Origin: CAZPAV01 sp964584755
GTDB taxonomy: Bacteria > Actinomycetota > Acidimicrobiia > Spongiisociales > UBA5794
Assembly (NCBI GenBank): GCA_964584755.1
Contig: CAZPAV010000004.1
Location: forward strand, 1-64,000
Length of the DNA stretch: 64,000 bases
Direction of reading: 5' to 3'
Below the pieces are notes generated by a model, which ran no database searches, was not told the origin of the DNA, and was given only the letters and a program-made list of their open reading frames with translations. The translations under genes were made by a program, and so were the position numbers. Shown in pieces: positions 17,251 through 24,753 of the stretch (positions are counted from its first letter, which is position 1; the number at the start of each line of letters is the position of its first letter).

Positions 17251-18347
17251 GGAGACCGGTTCCGGCTCGGGCCGCCGTCGTGGTGAAGGTGGGCTCGTCG
17301 AGCCTCACCGCGGTGGGGGGCGGTCTCGACCGTGCCGCCCTCGAGGCGATCGTCGCCCAGATCGCCGCGGTGCGCGCCCTCGGCCATCCGGTGGTGCTCG
17401 TGAGCTCGGGGGCCGTCGCCGCCGGACTCGCGCCGCTGGGCCTCGCCGACCGTCCCGACGACCTGCCCGGACTCCAGACCGCCGCCGCGGTCGGTCAGGG
17501 CCGGCTCATGGAGCGGTACAGCTCCGCCTTCTCGGGACGGGGGCTCGTCTCCGGCCAGGTCCTCCTCACCCGTGACGTCCTGGCGCGGCGCGGCCAGTAC
17601 CTGCACGCCCGCGCCGCCCTGGGTCGGATGCTCGAGCTCGGCGTGGTTCCTATCGTCAACGAGAACGACACGGTGGTCGTCGACGAGCTGCGCTTCGGGG
17701 ACAACGACCGGCTCGCCGCCATCGTGTCCCACCTCGTGGCGGCGGGGATGCTCGTCATCCTCACCGACACCGCCGGGCTGTACACCGACGACCCCCGCGT
17801 CACCGACGACGCCGAGCTCCTCACCGCGATCCGCCACACCGACCGGATCCTCGACGAGCTCCGCGACCGGGACCGGCCCGGCCGTCTCGGCTCCGGGGGG
17901 GTGGCGACGAAGATCGCCGCGGCCCGCATGGCCGCCTACTCGGGGATCCCCACGGTCATCGCGCCGGCGCGGACGCCCGACGTCGTGGTGGCGGCGGTGC
18001 GGGGGGAGGAGATCGGGACGTGGATCGAACCCCGGGCGTCGCGTCTCACCGCCCGGAAGCTGTGGATCGCGTTCGGACAGCCCGCCGAGGGGGTCCTCAC
18101 CGTCGACGCCGGGGCGCGGCGCGCCCTCGTCGAGGAGGGCCGGTCGCTCCTGCCGGCGGGGGTGACCGCCGTCGAAGGAGCGTTCGTCGCCGGTGACGCC
18201 GTCCGCATCGTCGACGGGGACGGGTCACTCGTGGGGAAGGGCCTCGCCGGGTTGGAGGCGGAGGTCCTCCGACGGACGCTGGGGCGACACTCGTCGGTCG
18301 CGGGAGGCGTCGCGGTGCACCGCGACGACCTCGTCCTCCTCGTCTGA
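17247..18347 (+). CDS. proB: Glutamate 5-kinase
   Basis: The first enzyme of proline synthesis, phosphorylating L-glutamate at the gamma carboxyl; 366 residues. The amino-acid-kinase domain shows VVKVGSSSLT (phosphate loop), LVSSGAVAAG, the INENDTVVVDELRFGDNDRLAAIV active-site region and the GSGGVATKIAAARMA motif. The C-terminal about 80 residues are a PUA domain. It overlaps obg by ATGA; the obg-proB coupling is common, but proA does not follow here. Confidence 0.96.
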   Translation: MRRPVPARAAVVVKVGSSSLTAVGGGLDRAALEAIVAQIAAVRALGHPVVLVSSGAVAAGLAPLGLADRPDDLPGLQTAAAVGQGRLMERYSSAFSGRGLVSGQVLLTRDVLARRGQYLHARAALGRMLELGVVPIVNENDTVVVDELRFGDNDRLAAIVSHLVAAGMLVILTDTAGLYTDDPRVTDDAELLTAIRHTDRILDELRDRDRPGRLGSGGVATKIAAARMAAYSGIPTVIAPARTPDVVVAAVRGEEIGTWIEPRASRLTARKLWIAFGQPAEGVLTVDAGARRALVEEGRSLLPAGVTAVEGAFVAGDAVRIVDGDGSLVGKGLAGLEAEVLRRTLGRHSSVAGGVAVHRDDLVLLV

Positions 18348-18379
18348 GGCCGCACGATCGAACGGCTGCGCGGGGTCCC

Positions 18380-18385
18380 TACACT
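18380..18385 (+). promoter_or_regulatory. Leaderless -10 box TACACT of the MoxR/VWA operon
   Basis: TACACT ends 8 nt before the ATG at 18394, placing the predicted transcription start at the start codon. Confidence 0.55.
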
Positions 18386-18393
18386 CGCGGCCC

Positions 18394-19260
18394 ATGTCGT
18401 CCCTGTCGTGGCGGGATCCCGCCGAGGTCGCCTCCGACCTGGAGGCCGTCGGATACCTCCCCGACGCGAAGATCGCCCAGGTCGTGTTCCTCGCGGCCCG
18501 CCTCGAGAAACCGATCCTCGCCGAGGGTCCCGCCGGTGTCGGCAAGACCGCTCTCGCCCTCGCCCTGGCCCAGGCCACCGACCGCCGGCTCGTCCGACTC
18601 CAGTGCTACGAGGGCCTCGACGAGGCGAAGGCCCTCTACGAGTGGGACTACCACAAGCAACTCCTCCGTCTCCAGAGCGACGAGGGCCGGACGTGGGACG
18701 ACCTGGAGGGGGACATCTTCAGCGAGCCGTTCCTCCTCACCCGGCCGCTCCTCGAGGCGATCCGCTCGCCCGAGCCGGTGGTGCTCCTCGTCGACGAGGT
18801 GGACCGCGTCGAGGTGGAGACCGAGGCCCTGCTCCTGGAGATCCTCGACGCCTTCCAGGTGACGATCCCCGAGCTGGGGACGATCCGGGCGACGAGCCGT
18901 CCGCTCGTGGTGCTCACCTCGAACAACACCCGCGAACTCTCCGAGGCGCTCAAGCGCCGCTGTCTCTACCTCCACATCGGGTACCCGAGCATCGAACGGG
19001 AGCAGGCCATCCTCCTCGCCCGTGTCCCGGACCTGCCGGAGATGCTCGCCGGACGGATCGCCGAGACGGTGGCGAGCATCCGCGGCGTCCGCCTGCGGAA
19101 GTCGCCGTCGGTGAGCGAGTCGATCGACTGGGCCCGAACCCTCCTCGCCCTCGGGCTCGGCGAGCTCGACGGGGCGGTCGTGGGCGACACCCTCAACGTC
19201 CTCCTCAAGTACCAGAGCGACATCGAGGCCGTGGCCCGCGAGCTCGACAGCGCTCCATGA
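18394..19260 (+). CDS. MoxR-family AAA+ ATPase
   Basis: A 288-residue MoxR-type AAA+ ATPase. Walker A GPAGVGKT is at 45-52, Walker B LLVDEVD at about 131-137, and sensor 1 is in VLTSNNTRELSEALKRRC. MoxR ATPases work with a von Willebrand factor A protein as a metal-insertion or protein-maturation chaperone (CoxD/CoxE of CO dehydrogenase is one example). The next gene, overlapping by ATGA, is exactly such a VWA protein. No obvious client enzyme lies next to it. The start is fixed by the adjacent leaderless promoter. Confidence 0.92.
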   Translation: MSSLSWRDPAEVASDLEAVGYLPDAKIAQVVFLAARLEKPILAEGPAGVGKTALALALAQATDRRLVRLQCYEGLDEAKALYEWDYHKQLLRLQSDEGRTWDDLEGDIFSEPFLLTRPLLEAIRSPEPVVLLVDEVDRVEVETEALLLEILDAFQVTIPELGTIRATSRPLVVLTSNNTRELSEALKRRCLYLHIGYPSIEREQAILLARVPDLPEMLAGRIAETVASIRGVRLRKSPSVSESIDWARTLLALGLGELDGAVVGDTLNVLLKYQSDIEAVARELDSAP

Positions 19261-20702
19261 TCCGCACCCTCACGGAGTTCGTCGAGGAGCTCCGTGCCGT
19301 GGGCATCCCGGTCTCGATGGTGGAGGCGATCGACGCCGCCGAGGCGTGTCGCTTCGCCGACCTCTCCTCCCCCGAGGCGCTGCGAGCCGCACTCGGGGCG
19401 ACGATGGTGAAGAACGCCCGTCACTACCCGGCCTTCGAGGTCGCCTTCGACGTCTTCTTCGGGTTGCGGCCGCCGGTCGCGGAGGCGACGGGCGAGGAGG
19501 GCTCCGCCGGCGCGCCGCCGGGTCCGGAGGGGGCGGCCGGAGCCGGAGGGAGTTCCGGAGGTGGCGAGGAGGAGCTCTTCGAGGCGATCGTCGCCGCGCT
19601 CGCCGCCGGGGACCTCGATGGTCTGCGTCGTCTCGTGGCCGCGGCGGTGACCCGCCTCGCCGGCATGGAACCGGGACGGCCCGTGGGGGGTCGGTACTAC
19701 CTGTACCGCGTCATGCGCCGCCTCGACGCCGACCGGCTGCGGGCCCGGCTGCTGGCGGCCACGGTCCCGGGCGAGCCCGAGGATCCGCTGGCGGCGCGGC
19801 TCGCCGCCGATGCCGCCGACCGTCTCGTGGCGACGTTCCGCCGGGAGCTACGTCGCGAGATCCTGCGCCGCCTCGTCGCCGACCGGGGCGCCGCCGACGT
19901 CGCCCGGACGTTGCGGGTGCCGCTCGTCGAGGACCTCGACCTCCTCCACGCCACCCGGGAGGAGCTCGCTCGCATCGAGCAGGCCGTGGCCCCCCTGGCG
20001 AGGAAGCTCGCCACCCGTCTGGCGCAGCGGCGGCGTCGTGGCACCCGGGGGCGCCTCGACGTGCGACGCACCATCCGCCGTTCGCTCGCCCACGGCGGGG
20101 TCCTCCTCGATCCGAGGTTCCGGCCGCCGCGCCGTTCGAAACCCGAGCTCGTGCTCCTCTGCGACGTGTCGGGGTCCATGGCGACCTTCGCTCGGTTCAC
20201 CATGCAGCTCGCCTACGCGGTGGCGGGCGAGTTCTCCCGGGTTCGCAGCTTCGCCTTCGTGGACGGGATCGACGAGGTGACGGGCTTCTTCGACCGCAGG
20301 TGGGGGTTCCCGGAGAGCCTGGCGCGCATGGCCGCCGAGGCGAACCTCGTGCGACGCGACGGACACTCCGACTACGGGGCGGCTCTCGGCGAGTTCTGGG
20401 ATCGCTTCGCCGAGGCGGTCGGTCCCCGGTCGACGGTCGTCGTCACCGGCGACGCGCGCAACAACTACCGCCGCGACGGCCGGGAGTACCTGGCGCGGAT
20501 CGCCGAGCGCAGTCGTGCCCTGTTCTGGCTCAATCCCGAGGCGCGACGCTACTGGAACACCGGGGACTCGATCATGGCCTCCTACGCGTCGGTCTGCGAC
20601 GTCGTCGCGGAGGTGCGGACCCTCCGGCAGCTCGAGGCGTTCGTGGCGCGGGCGGCCCTTCCCGCGGCCCGTCGCGTGTACGGCGCCCCGGCGGTCCCTT
20701 AA
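19257..20702 (+). CDS. VWA (CoxE-like) protein, partner of the MoxR ATPase
   Basis: A 481-residue protein of the CoxE-like group. The N-terminal half is helical with a Gly/Ser-rich acidic linker at about residues 75-103. The C-terminal VWA domain has the MIDAS motif DVSGSM beginning at D303 and a second conserved TGDARNNY segment. The sequence is soluble with no signal peptide. The start overlaps the MoxR stop. Such pairs remodel or load metal centres of oxidoreductases or other complexes; the client cannot be named from this locus. Confidence 0.88.
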   Translation: MIRTLTEFVEELRAVGIPVSMVEAIDAAEACRFADLSSPEALRAALGATMVKNARHYPAFEVAFDVFFGLRPPVAEATGEEGSAGAPPGPEGAAGAGGSSGGGEEELFEAIVAALAAGDLDGLRRLVAAAVTRLAGMEPGRPVGGRYYLYRVMRRLDADRLRARLLAATVPGEPEDPLAARLAADAADRLVATFRRELRREILRRLVADRGAADVARTLRVPLVEDLDLLHATREELARIEQAVAPLARKLATRLAQRRRRGTRGRLDVRRTIRRSLAHGGVLLDPRFRPPRRSKPELVLLCDVSGSMATFARFTMQLAYAVAGEFSRVRSFAFVDGIDEVTGFFDRRWGFPESLARMAAEANLVRRDGHSDYGAALGEFWDRFAEAVGPRSTVVVTGDARNNYRRDGREYLARIAERSRALFWLNPEARRYWNTGDSIMASYASVCDVVAEVRTLRQLEAFVARAALPAARRVYGAPAVP

Positions 20703-20779
20703 CTCGCTGCGGGCCGTGCCGATGATGATCCCGAGGGGGCAGCGAGCCCGGCGAGCGCGCCGGGAATGGAGGAGCGAGC

Positions 20780-21172
20780 GTGACCAAGCGGGTGCTCGTC
20801 ATCGAGGACTCCCAGGTGATCCAACGGCTCATCGAGGTGTGCTTGCGTCCCGCGGGGTTCGAGGTGCACGTGCGCTCGGACGGCCCCACGGGCCTCGAGG
20901 CGGCGCGGGAGATGCTCCCGGACCTCGTGGTGCTCGACGTGGGGCTCCCCGGCATGGACGGCTGGGAGGTCCTCAGCCGGCTGCGGAACGACGATCGGAC
21001 CCGTGACGTCACCGTCCTGGTGCTCACCGCCCACGCCCAGGAGGAGACCCGCGCCAAGGCGGACGAGGGGGGCGCCGACGCGTTCCTCACCAAGCCGTTC
21101 CGTCCGAACGAGTTGCGGGCCATCGCCTCCGAGTTGACCGGTCCGGGCGTGGTGGCGACGACCGCCGGCTGA
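20780..21172 (+). CDS. Stand-alone response regulator receiver protein
   Basis: A 130-residue single-domain CheY-like receiver with no output domain. The acidic pair E9/D10, the phospho-acceptor D53 (VVLDVGLPG), T84 (VLTAH) and K105 (LTKPF) are all present, so it should be phosphorylatable. It starts with GTG behind a GGAGGAG ribosome binding site. It sits 77 nt after the MoxR/VWA operon and 3 nt before a convergent gene. The cognate kinase is not in the window. A role in controlling the MoxR/VWA pair is possible but only suggested by position. Confidence 0.9.
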   Translation: MTKRVLVIEDSQVIQRLIEVCLRPAGFEVHVRSDGPTGLEAAREMLPDLVVLDVGLPGMDGWEVLSRLRNDDRTRDVTVLVLTAHAQEETRAKADEGGADAFLTKPFRPNELRAIASELTGPGVVATTAG

Positions 21173-21175
21173 TCC

Positions 21176-21916
21176 TCACACCCCGGTGCCGTGGCGACCC
21201 TCGCCGGCGGCGAAGCGTCGCGCTCCCCGGGCGGCCACCTCGAGCACCTCCAGGCCGATCCGCCGCTCCGCGGCGAGGCCGGTCCGCAGGTCCCGACCGA
21301 CGCCGGCCCAGATCGCGGCCCGGTCGCTGCGGAGGGTCTCCTGGGGGAACCCGAGGAGGGTTCGGGCGAGGGCGACCGCCTCGGTGAGGGCGCGCCCCGG
21401 CGGTGCGAGCCGGTTCACCAGTCCGATGGCCCGGGCCTCCTCGGCGTCGACGGGCCGTCCGGTGAGGACGAGGTCGAGGGCCCGGCCGAGGCCGACGATG
21501 CGGGGGAGCCGTTGCGTGCCGCCGTCGACGAGGGGAACCCCCCAGCGGCGCTCGAAGCAGCCGAAGACCGCGTCGGCGGCGGCGACCCGCAGGTCACACC
21601 AGAGCGCCATCTCGAGACCTCCCGCCACGCAGCTTCCCTCGATGGCCGCGATCGTCGGCTTCGTCACCTCGATGCGGGTGAAGCCGAGGAACCCCTCGGG
21701 ACGGTCGACGAGGTCGAAGGCCTTGAGGTCGGCCCCGGCGGAGAAGTGTCCCCCGGCGCCGGTGAGCACCGCGACGCCGGCGTCGTCGTCGTGCTCGAAG
21801 CGGCGCCAGGCGGCGAGGAGGGCGTCGGCGGTCTCCCGATCGACGGCGTTGCGGCGATGGGGGCGATCGATGGTGATCACGGCGACGCCGTCGTCGCGTC
21901 GGTAGTGCACGGCCAT
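21176..21916 (-). CDS. Enoyl-CoA hydratase/isomerase family protein
   Basis: A crotonase-fold enzyme of 246 residues acting on acyl-CoA thioesters. The oxyanion-hole segments are present: HFSAGADLKAF, and EGSCVAGGLEMAL with a conserved Glu. A second candidate catalytic Glu lies in FGCFERRWG. The sequence GVPLVDGGTQRLPRIVG follows as in true hydratases. It is transcribed toward the response regulator, with a strong GAGGAGAGGAG ribosome binding site. The specific CoA substrate is unknown; there are no other beta-oxidation genes nearby. Confidence 0.9.
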   Translation of the reverse strand: MAVHYRRDDGVAVITIDRPHRRNAVDRETADALLAAWRRFEHDDDAGVAVLTGAGGHFSAGADLKAFDLVDRPEGFLGFTRIEVTKPTIAAIEGSCVAGGLEMALWCDLRVAAADAVFGCFERRWGVPLVDGGTQRLPRIVGLGRALDLVLTGRPVDAEEARAIGLVNRLAPPGRALTEAVALARTLLGFPQETLRSDRAAIWAGVGRDLRTGLAAERRIGLEVLEVAARGARRFAAGEGRHGTGV

Positions 21917-22007
21917 CCTGGCTCCTCTCCTCGGCGAAGGGGTTCTTCCCGTCGGTGTCCTCCGTTACGCTACGCGAGACGGCGAGGCGCACGGAGGTGC
22001 GCCCCAG

Positions 22008-23057
22008 ATGACGATCGCACTGCTCCTCGTCGCCGCCGCGCTGACCCGGTCGCCGTCCTGCGTCGGTCTCTTCCCGCCCGTGTCGGGTCCGGTCGTGCGG
22101 GGGTTCGCGCCGGTGGGCCGGTACGCCGGACATTGGGGGATCGACATCGCCGCCCCGCCGGGCACTCCGGTGCGGGCCGCGGGGGCGGGGATCGTCACCT
22201 TCGCCGGGACCGTGGTCGGCAACCGGACCGTCACGGTCGCCCACGGGGGTGGTCTGCGCACCGCCACGTCCTTCCTGTCGCGCCTCGCGGTGCGACGGGG
22301 GGTCCCGGTGGTGGCCGGGAGCGTGCTCGGCTGGAGCGGCCGGCACGACGGGCGCGACGCGGTCCATTTCTCGGTGCGTGTCGGAGACCGCTACCTCGAC
22401 CCGCTGACTGTCCTCGGTTGCCGCCGGCCGGTGGCGCCCGGCCTCTGGCTCGAGTCTGCCGTGGGGACGGCCGCCTATCCTCGAGGCCGTGCGCGGCATC
22501 CTCGGTGGTACCTTCGATCCGCCTCACGTGGCGCATCTCGTCGCGGCCGAGGCGGTGTATCGGCGGCTCGGGCTCACCTCGGTGACGTTCCTGCCCGCCG
22601 GGGCCCCTTGGCAGAAGGCCGGCCGGGCGGTATCCCCCGCCGCGGACCGTTGGGCGATGACGTGCCTCGCCGTCGCCGACGTCCCCTACTTCCTCGCCGA
22701 CGACCGCGAGGTCCGCCGGGACGGATGGACCTACACGGCCGACACCCTGGTGGAGCTGGGCGACGAGGAGGAGCTCGTCCTCGTCCTCGGCGCCGACGCC
22801 GCCCGCGGGTTGCGGACCTGGCACCGCGCCGAGGTGGTGCTGGAGCGGGCCACGATCGCGGTGGTGCCTCGCCCCGGCATCTCCCGGGGCGAGGTGGAGG
22901 CCGCCGTCGGGTCCGACCTCGTGTGGGTGGAGGCGCCCACGCTCGACGTGAGCGGAACGTCGCTGCGGGCGATGGTGCGGGAGGGCCGGTCCATCCGGTT
23001 CCTCGTTCCCGACGCCGTGTGGCGCTACGTCGTCGAGCGGGGACTGTACCGGCGTGA
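22008..23057 (+). CDS. M23 (LytM-like) peptidase-domain protein; 3' end doubtful
   Basis: Residues 1-18 look like a short signal or lipoprotein peptide ending in SPSC. Residues about 25-140 form an M23 fold with HWGID, supplying the HxxxD zinc ligands, and a final AVHFSVR in which the first His of the usual HxH is replaced by Ala; catalytic activity is therefore uncertain. The domain should end near YLDPLTVLG (about residue 133), but no in-frame stop occurs until 23057, and the last 190 codons overlap nadD in another frame and look Arg-rich and non-natural. A frameshift or base error near 22400-22480 would explain this. A -10 box TACGCT at 21966 and GGAGG before the ATG support the start. Confidence 0.5.
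   Translation: MTIALLLVAAALTRSPSCVGLFPPVSGPVVRGFAPVGRYAGHWGIDIAAPPGTPVRAAGAGIVTFAGTVVGNRTVTVAHGGGLRTATSFLSRLAVRRGVPVVAGSVLGWSGRHDGRDAVHFSVRVGDRYLDPLTVLGCRRPVAPGLWLESAVGTAAYPRGRARHPRWYLRSASRGASRRGRGGVSAARAHLGDVPARRGPLAEGRPGGIPRRGPLGDDVPRRRRRPLLPRRRPRGPPGRMDLHGRHPGGAGRRGGARPRPRRRRRPRVADLAPRRGGAGAGHDRGGASPRHLPGRGGGRRRVRPRVGGGAHARRERNVAAGDGAGGPVHPVPRSRRRVALRRRAGTVPA
22476..22481 (+). promoter_or_regulatory. Leaderless -10 box TATCCT of nadD
   Basis: TATCCT ends 7 nt before the GTG at 22489, which begins the NadD sequence. Confidence 0.55.
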
Positions 23058-23064
23058 CCGGTGA
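22489..23064 (+). CDS. nadD: Nicotinate-nucleotide adenylyltransferase
   Basis: A 191-residue enzyme of NAD synthesis that adenylates nicotinate mononucleotide. The nucleotidyltransferase signature GGTFDPPHVAH is at residues 6-16 and the second motif SGTSLR is near 160. Length is normal. It starts with GTG immediately after a -10 box, so it is probably leaderless. It overlaps the LCP-like gene downstream; nadD-LCP-rsfS is a conserved actinobacterial order. Confidence 0.95.
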   Translation: MRGILGGTFDPPHVAHLVAAEAVYRRLGLTSVTFLPAGAPWQKAGRAVSPAADRWAMTCLAVADVPYFLADDREVRRDGWTYTADTLVELGDEEELVLVLGADAARGLRTWHRAEVVLERATIAVVPRPGISRGEVEAAVGSDLVWVEAPTLDVSGTSLRAMVREGRSIRFLVPDAVWRYVVERGLYRRDR

Positions 23065-24133
23065 GGGAGGTCGCCGGTGGGGGAGTGGTCGGGCCGTCCT
23101 CGTCGTCCTCCTCGTGGCGGGGATGATCGTCGGGCTGGGACCGGCCCGGGCGCGTCTGGTGCGCACCGTCGGAGGGTGGGCGCACCGTCTCGAGGACGTC
23201 GCCGCCGCGGTGCCGCAGCGGCGGCTCGCCGCCGAGCGGGCCGCGGCCGGCGGTGCGGCGCTCCTCCTCGTCGTCACCGACGGCACCGGTGCGGGAGTGG
23301 CGTTCGGCATCCTGACCCGCGACACCGCCGGCGAGGCGGTGCTCGTCGCCCTGCCGTCGTCACTGGTGGCCATCCTCCCCGGCTACGGGGAGTTCACCCT
23401 GGGGGAGGCCGTGGCCTTCGAGGGGCCGGGCCTGGCCGCCGTCGGGGTGGAGAACGCCCTCGGGGTCCGGGTCGACGGCACGGTGCGCCTCGAGGCCGCG
23501 GCGCTGCCGGCGCTCCGCGACGTTCCGCCGGGCGACGTCGCCGCTCTCCTCACCCCGGGGGACGCCGCCGACCCGCTGGTGGCGTTCCGCCGGCGGAGCG
23601 CGGCGTTGGCGGGAGTGCTCCGGGCGGTCGGATCGGATCCGACGGCGGTGGAGACCCTCGCCACCGGTGCCGGGACGCCCCCCGACGCGGCACGCGGTCT
23701 CCTCGCGCTGGCGGGCGCCGGGCTCGAGACGGCGACCCTCCCGGTCGCCGTCGCCGGCGGCGGGGAGCGGCTCGCGGTGCGCGAGGGCGACGCCACGGCT
23801 TTGCTCCGTCGCCGCATGCCGGACCTCCTGTTGGCGGAGGGGAGGCGCCCGCGGCTGGAGGTCCTCAACGGCAACGGGCGGCTGCAGGCGACGCGACCGA
23901 TCGCCGAGGTGCTCATCGGCGCCGGGTACCGGCTGGTGCGGACCGACAACGCCGAGAACTTCTCCTTCCCCACCACCCTCGTGATCGCACAGGGACGGGA
24001 GAACGCGGGCGCGGCGCGCCGTGTCGTGGAGCTGCTGGGCGTCGGTGCGCTGCGGCTCGAGGTGCGAGCGCCGTCGGGAGCCGTGGACGTCTCTATCATC
24101 GTCGGACAGGACGTCCCCACAGGAGAGGGTTAG
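23054..24133 (+). CDS. LCP-like membrane protein with LytR C-terminal domain
   Basis: A 359-residue protein with one N-terminal TM helix (about 13-30) and an extracytoplasmic part. Residues about 65-150 resemble a LytR-CpsA-Psr domain (VAFGILTRDTAGEAVLVALPSS and GVENALGVRVDGTVRLE), but the Arg-Asp of the usual PRD catalytic segment is replaced by Ser-Ser, so glycopolymer ligase activity is doubtful. Residues about 265-355 match the LytR_C domain (LEVLNGNGRLQATRPIAEVL). It begins with GTG overlapping nadD and precedes rsfS, the usual actinobacterial order. It may be a regulatory or structural paralogue of LCP ligases. Confidence 0.7.
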   Translation: MTGEGGRRWGSGRAVLVVLLVAGMIVGLGPARARLVRTVGGWAHRLEDVAAAVPQRRLAAERAAAGGAALLLVVTDGTGAGVAFGILTRDTAGEAVLVALPSSLVAILPGYGEFTLGEAVAFEGPGLAAVGVENALGVRVDGTVRLEAAALPALRDVPPGDVAALLTPGDAADPLVAFRRRSAALAGVLRAVGSDPTAVETLATGAGTPPDAARGLLALAGAGLETATLPVAVAGGGERLAVREGDATALLRRRMPDLLLAEGRRPRLEVLNGNGRLQATRPIAEVLIGAGYRLVRTDNAENFSFPTTLVIAQGRENAGAARRVVELLGVGALRLEVRAPSGAVDVSIIVGQDVPTGEG

Positions 24134-24137
24134 CGAC

Positions 24138-24509
24138 ATCGTTGCCAGCCGAGAAGCGGTCGCCGCCGCTCGTCGTGCCGCGGCCGCCATCGAAGACAAG
24201 AAGGGTCTCGACCTGGCGCTTCTCGACGTGTCGCAGCTCGTGGTCCTCACCGACCTGTTCCTCATCGCCACCGGCACCTCGACGCGCCATGTCAAGACGC
24301 TCGTCGACGAGGTGGAGGAGCAGCTCCGGGAGGAGGGCCGGCGACCGCTGCGTCGGGAGGGGGCCGAGTTCGGGAGGTGGGTGCTCCTCGACTATGGGGA
24401 CTTCGTCGTCCATCTCTTCGACCTGGAGACTCGGGAGTACTACGACCTGGAGCATCTCTGGGCGGATGCGCCACGCCTCGAGCTCCGGTCCGCCGCCGCC
24501 GAAGCCTGA
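24138..24509 (+). CDS. rsfS: Ribosomal silencing factor RsfS
   Basis: A RsfS/Iojap protein of about 123 residues that binds L14 and blocks subunit joining. Core motifs are DKKGLDLALLDVSQLVVLTDLFLIATG, RREG, WVLLDYGDFVVHLFD and the terminal REYYDLEHLW. A -10 box TATCAT at 24094-24099 and the ribosome binding site AGGAGAGGG at 24121-24129 point to initiation around 24138, where the codon is ATC. There is no in-frame ATG, GTG or TTG between the -10 box and the conserved domain. The next upstream in-frame starts (GTG 24021, 24045) lie inside the LCP gene and before the promoter. The exact start is therefore unsettled. Confidence 0.85.
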   Translation: MVASREAVAAARRAAAAIEDKKGLDLALLDVSQLVVLTDLFLIATGTSTRHVKTLVDEVEEQLREEGRRPLRREGAEFGRWVLLDYGDFVVHLFDLETREYYDLEHLWADAPRLELRSAAAEA

Positions 24510-24515
24510 TACAAT
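24510..24515 (+). promoter_or_regulatory. -10 box TACAAT of tRNA-Ala
   Basis: TACAAT, nearly the consensus -10, starts immediately after the rsfS stop and 18 nt before the tRNA 5' end. Confidence 0.6.
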
Positions 24516-24527
24516 CCCTCCTCCCAC

Positions 24528-24601
24528 GGGGCTGTAGCTCAGTTCGGCAGAGCACTTGCATGGCATGCAAGGGGTCAGGGGTTCAAATCCCCTCAGCTCC
24601 A
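24528..24601 (+). tRNA. tRNA-Ala (anticodon GGC)
   Basis: A complete cloverleaf: acceptor GGGGCTG/CAGCTCC, D arm GCTC/GAGC, anticodon stem CTTGC/GCAAG with loop ATGGCAT giving anticodon GGC, and T arm AGGGG/CCCCT with loop TTCAAAT. The discriminator is A and the terminal CCA is not encoded. The anticodon loop through the 3' end is the left attachment site of the island to its right; the gene stays intact. Confidence 0.97.
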
Positions 24602-24621
24602 CCCCCAAGAATCCCTTGCGC
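24560..24621. repeat. Left attachment site (attL), 62-bp direct repeat in tRNA-Ala
   Basis: This 62-bp segment begins in the anticodon loop of tRNA-Ala and ends 20 nt past the gene. It recurs at 31207-31268 with only two differences (A/G at 24585 and at 24607). A tyrosine integrase gene lies between the copies, so these are the ends of an integrated element. Confidence 0.92.
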
Positions 24622-24634
24622 TGCAAGGGATTCT
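24608..24634 (+). terminator. Hairpin after tRNA-Ala spanning the attL boundary
   Basis: AGAATCCCTTGC (24608-24619) and GCAAGGGATTCT (24623-24634) form a perfect 12-bp stem with a GCT loop, a likely terminator for the tRNA. The left arm belongs to the att repeat and the right arm lies in element DNA, so the element supplies half of the hairpin. At the right att copy the second arm is missing. Confidence 0.55.
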
Positions 24635-24663
24635 GGCATTGCCGGTCCAGAACGGAACGACCC

Positions 24664-24696
24664 CGAGTCCGTCCAGAGTCCGCGGAAAGTCCGCGG
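24664..24696. repeat. Phased 11-bp repeats at the left inner end of the island (3 units)
   Basis: Three tandem 11-bp units share the core GTCCG at the same phase: CGAGTCCGTCC, AGAGTCCGCGG and AAAGTCCGCGG. The same repeat array, with five units, lies just inside the right att site. They are probably integrase arm-type or accessory-factor binding sites. Confidence 0.7.
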
Positions 24697-24753
24697 GAGA
24701 TCGAGCCAAGGCCATCCCGAAGAGACACCAACACGCCTCGCGGTGGTCAGGAT

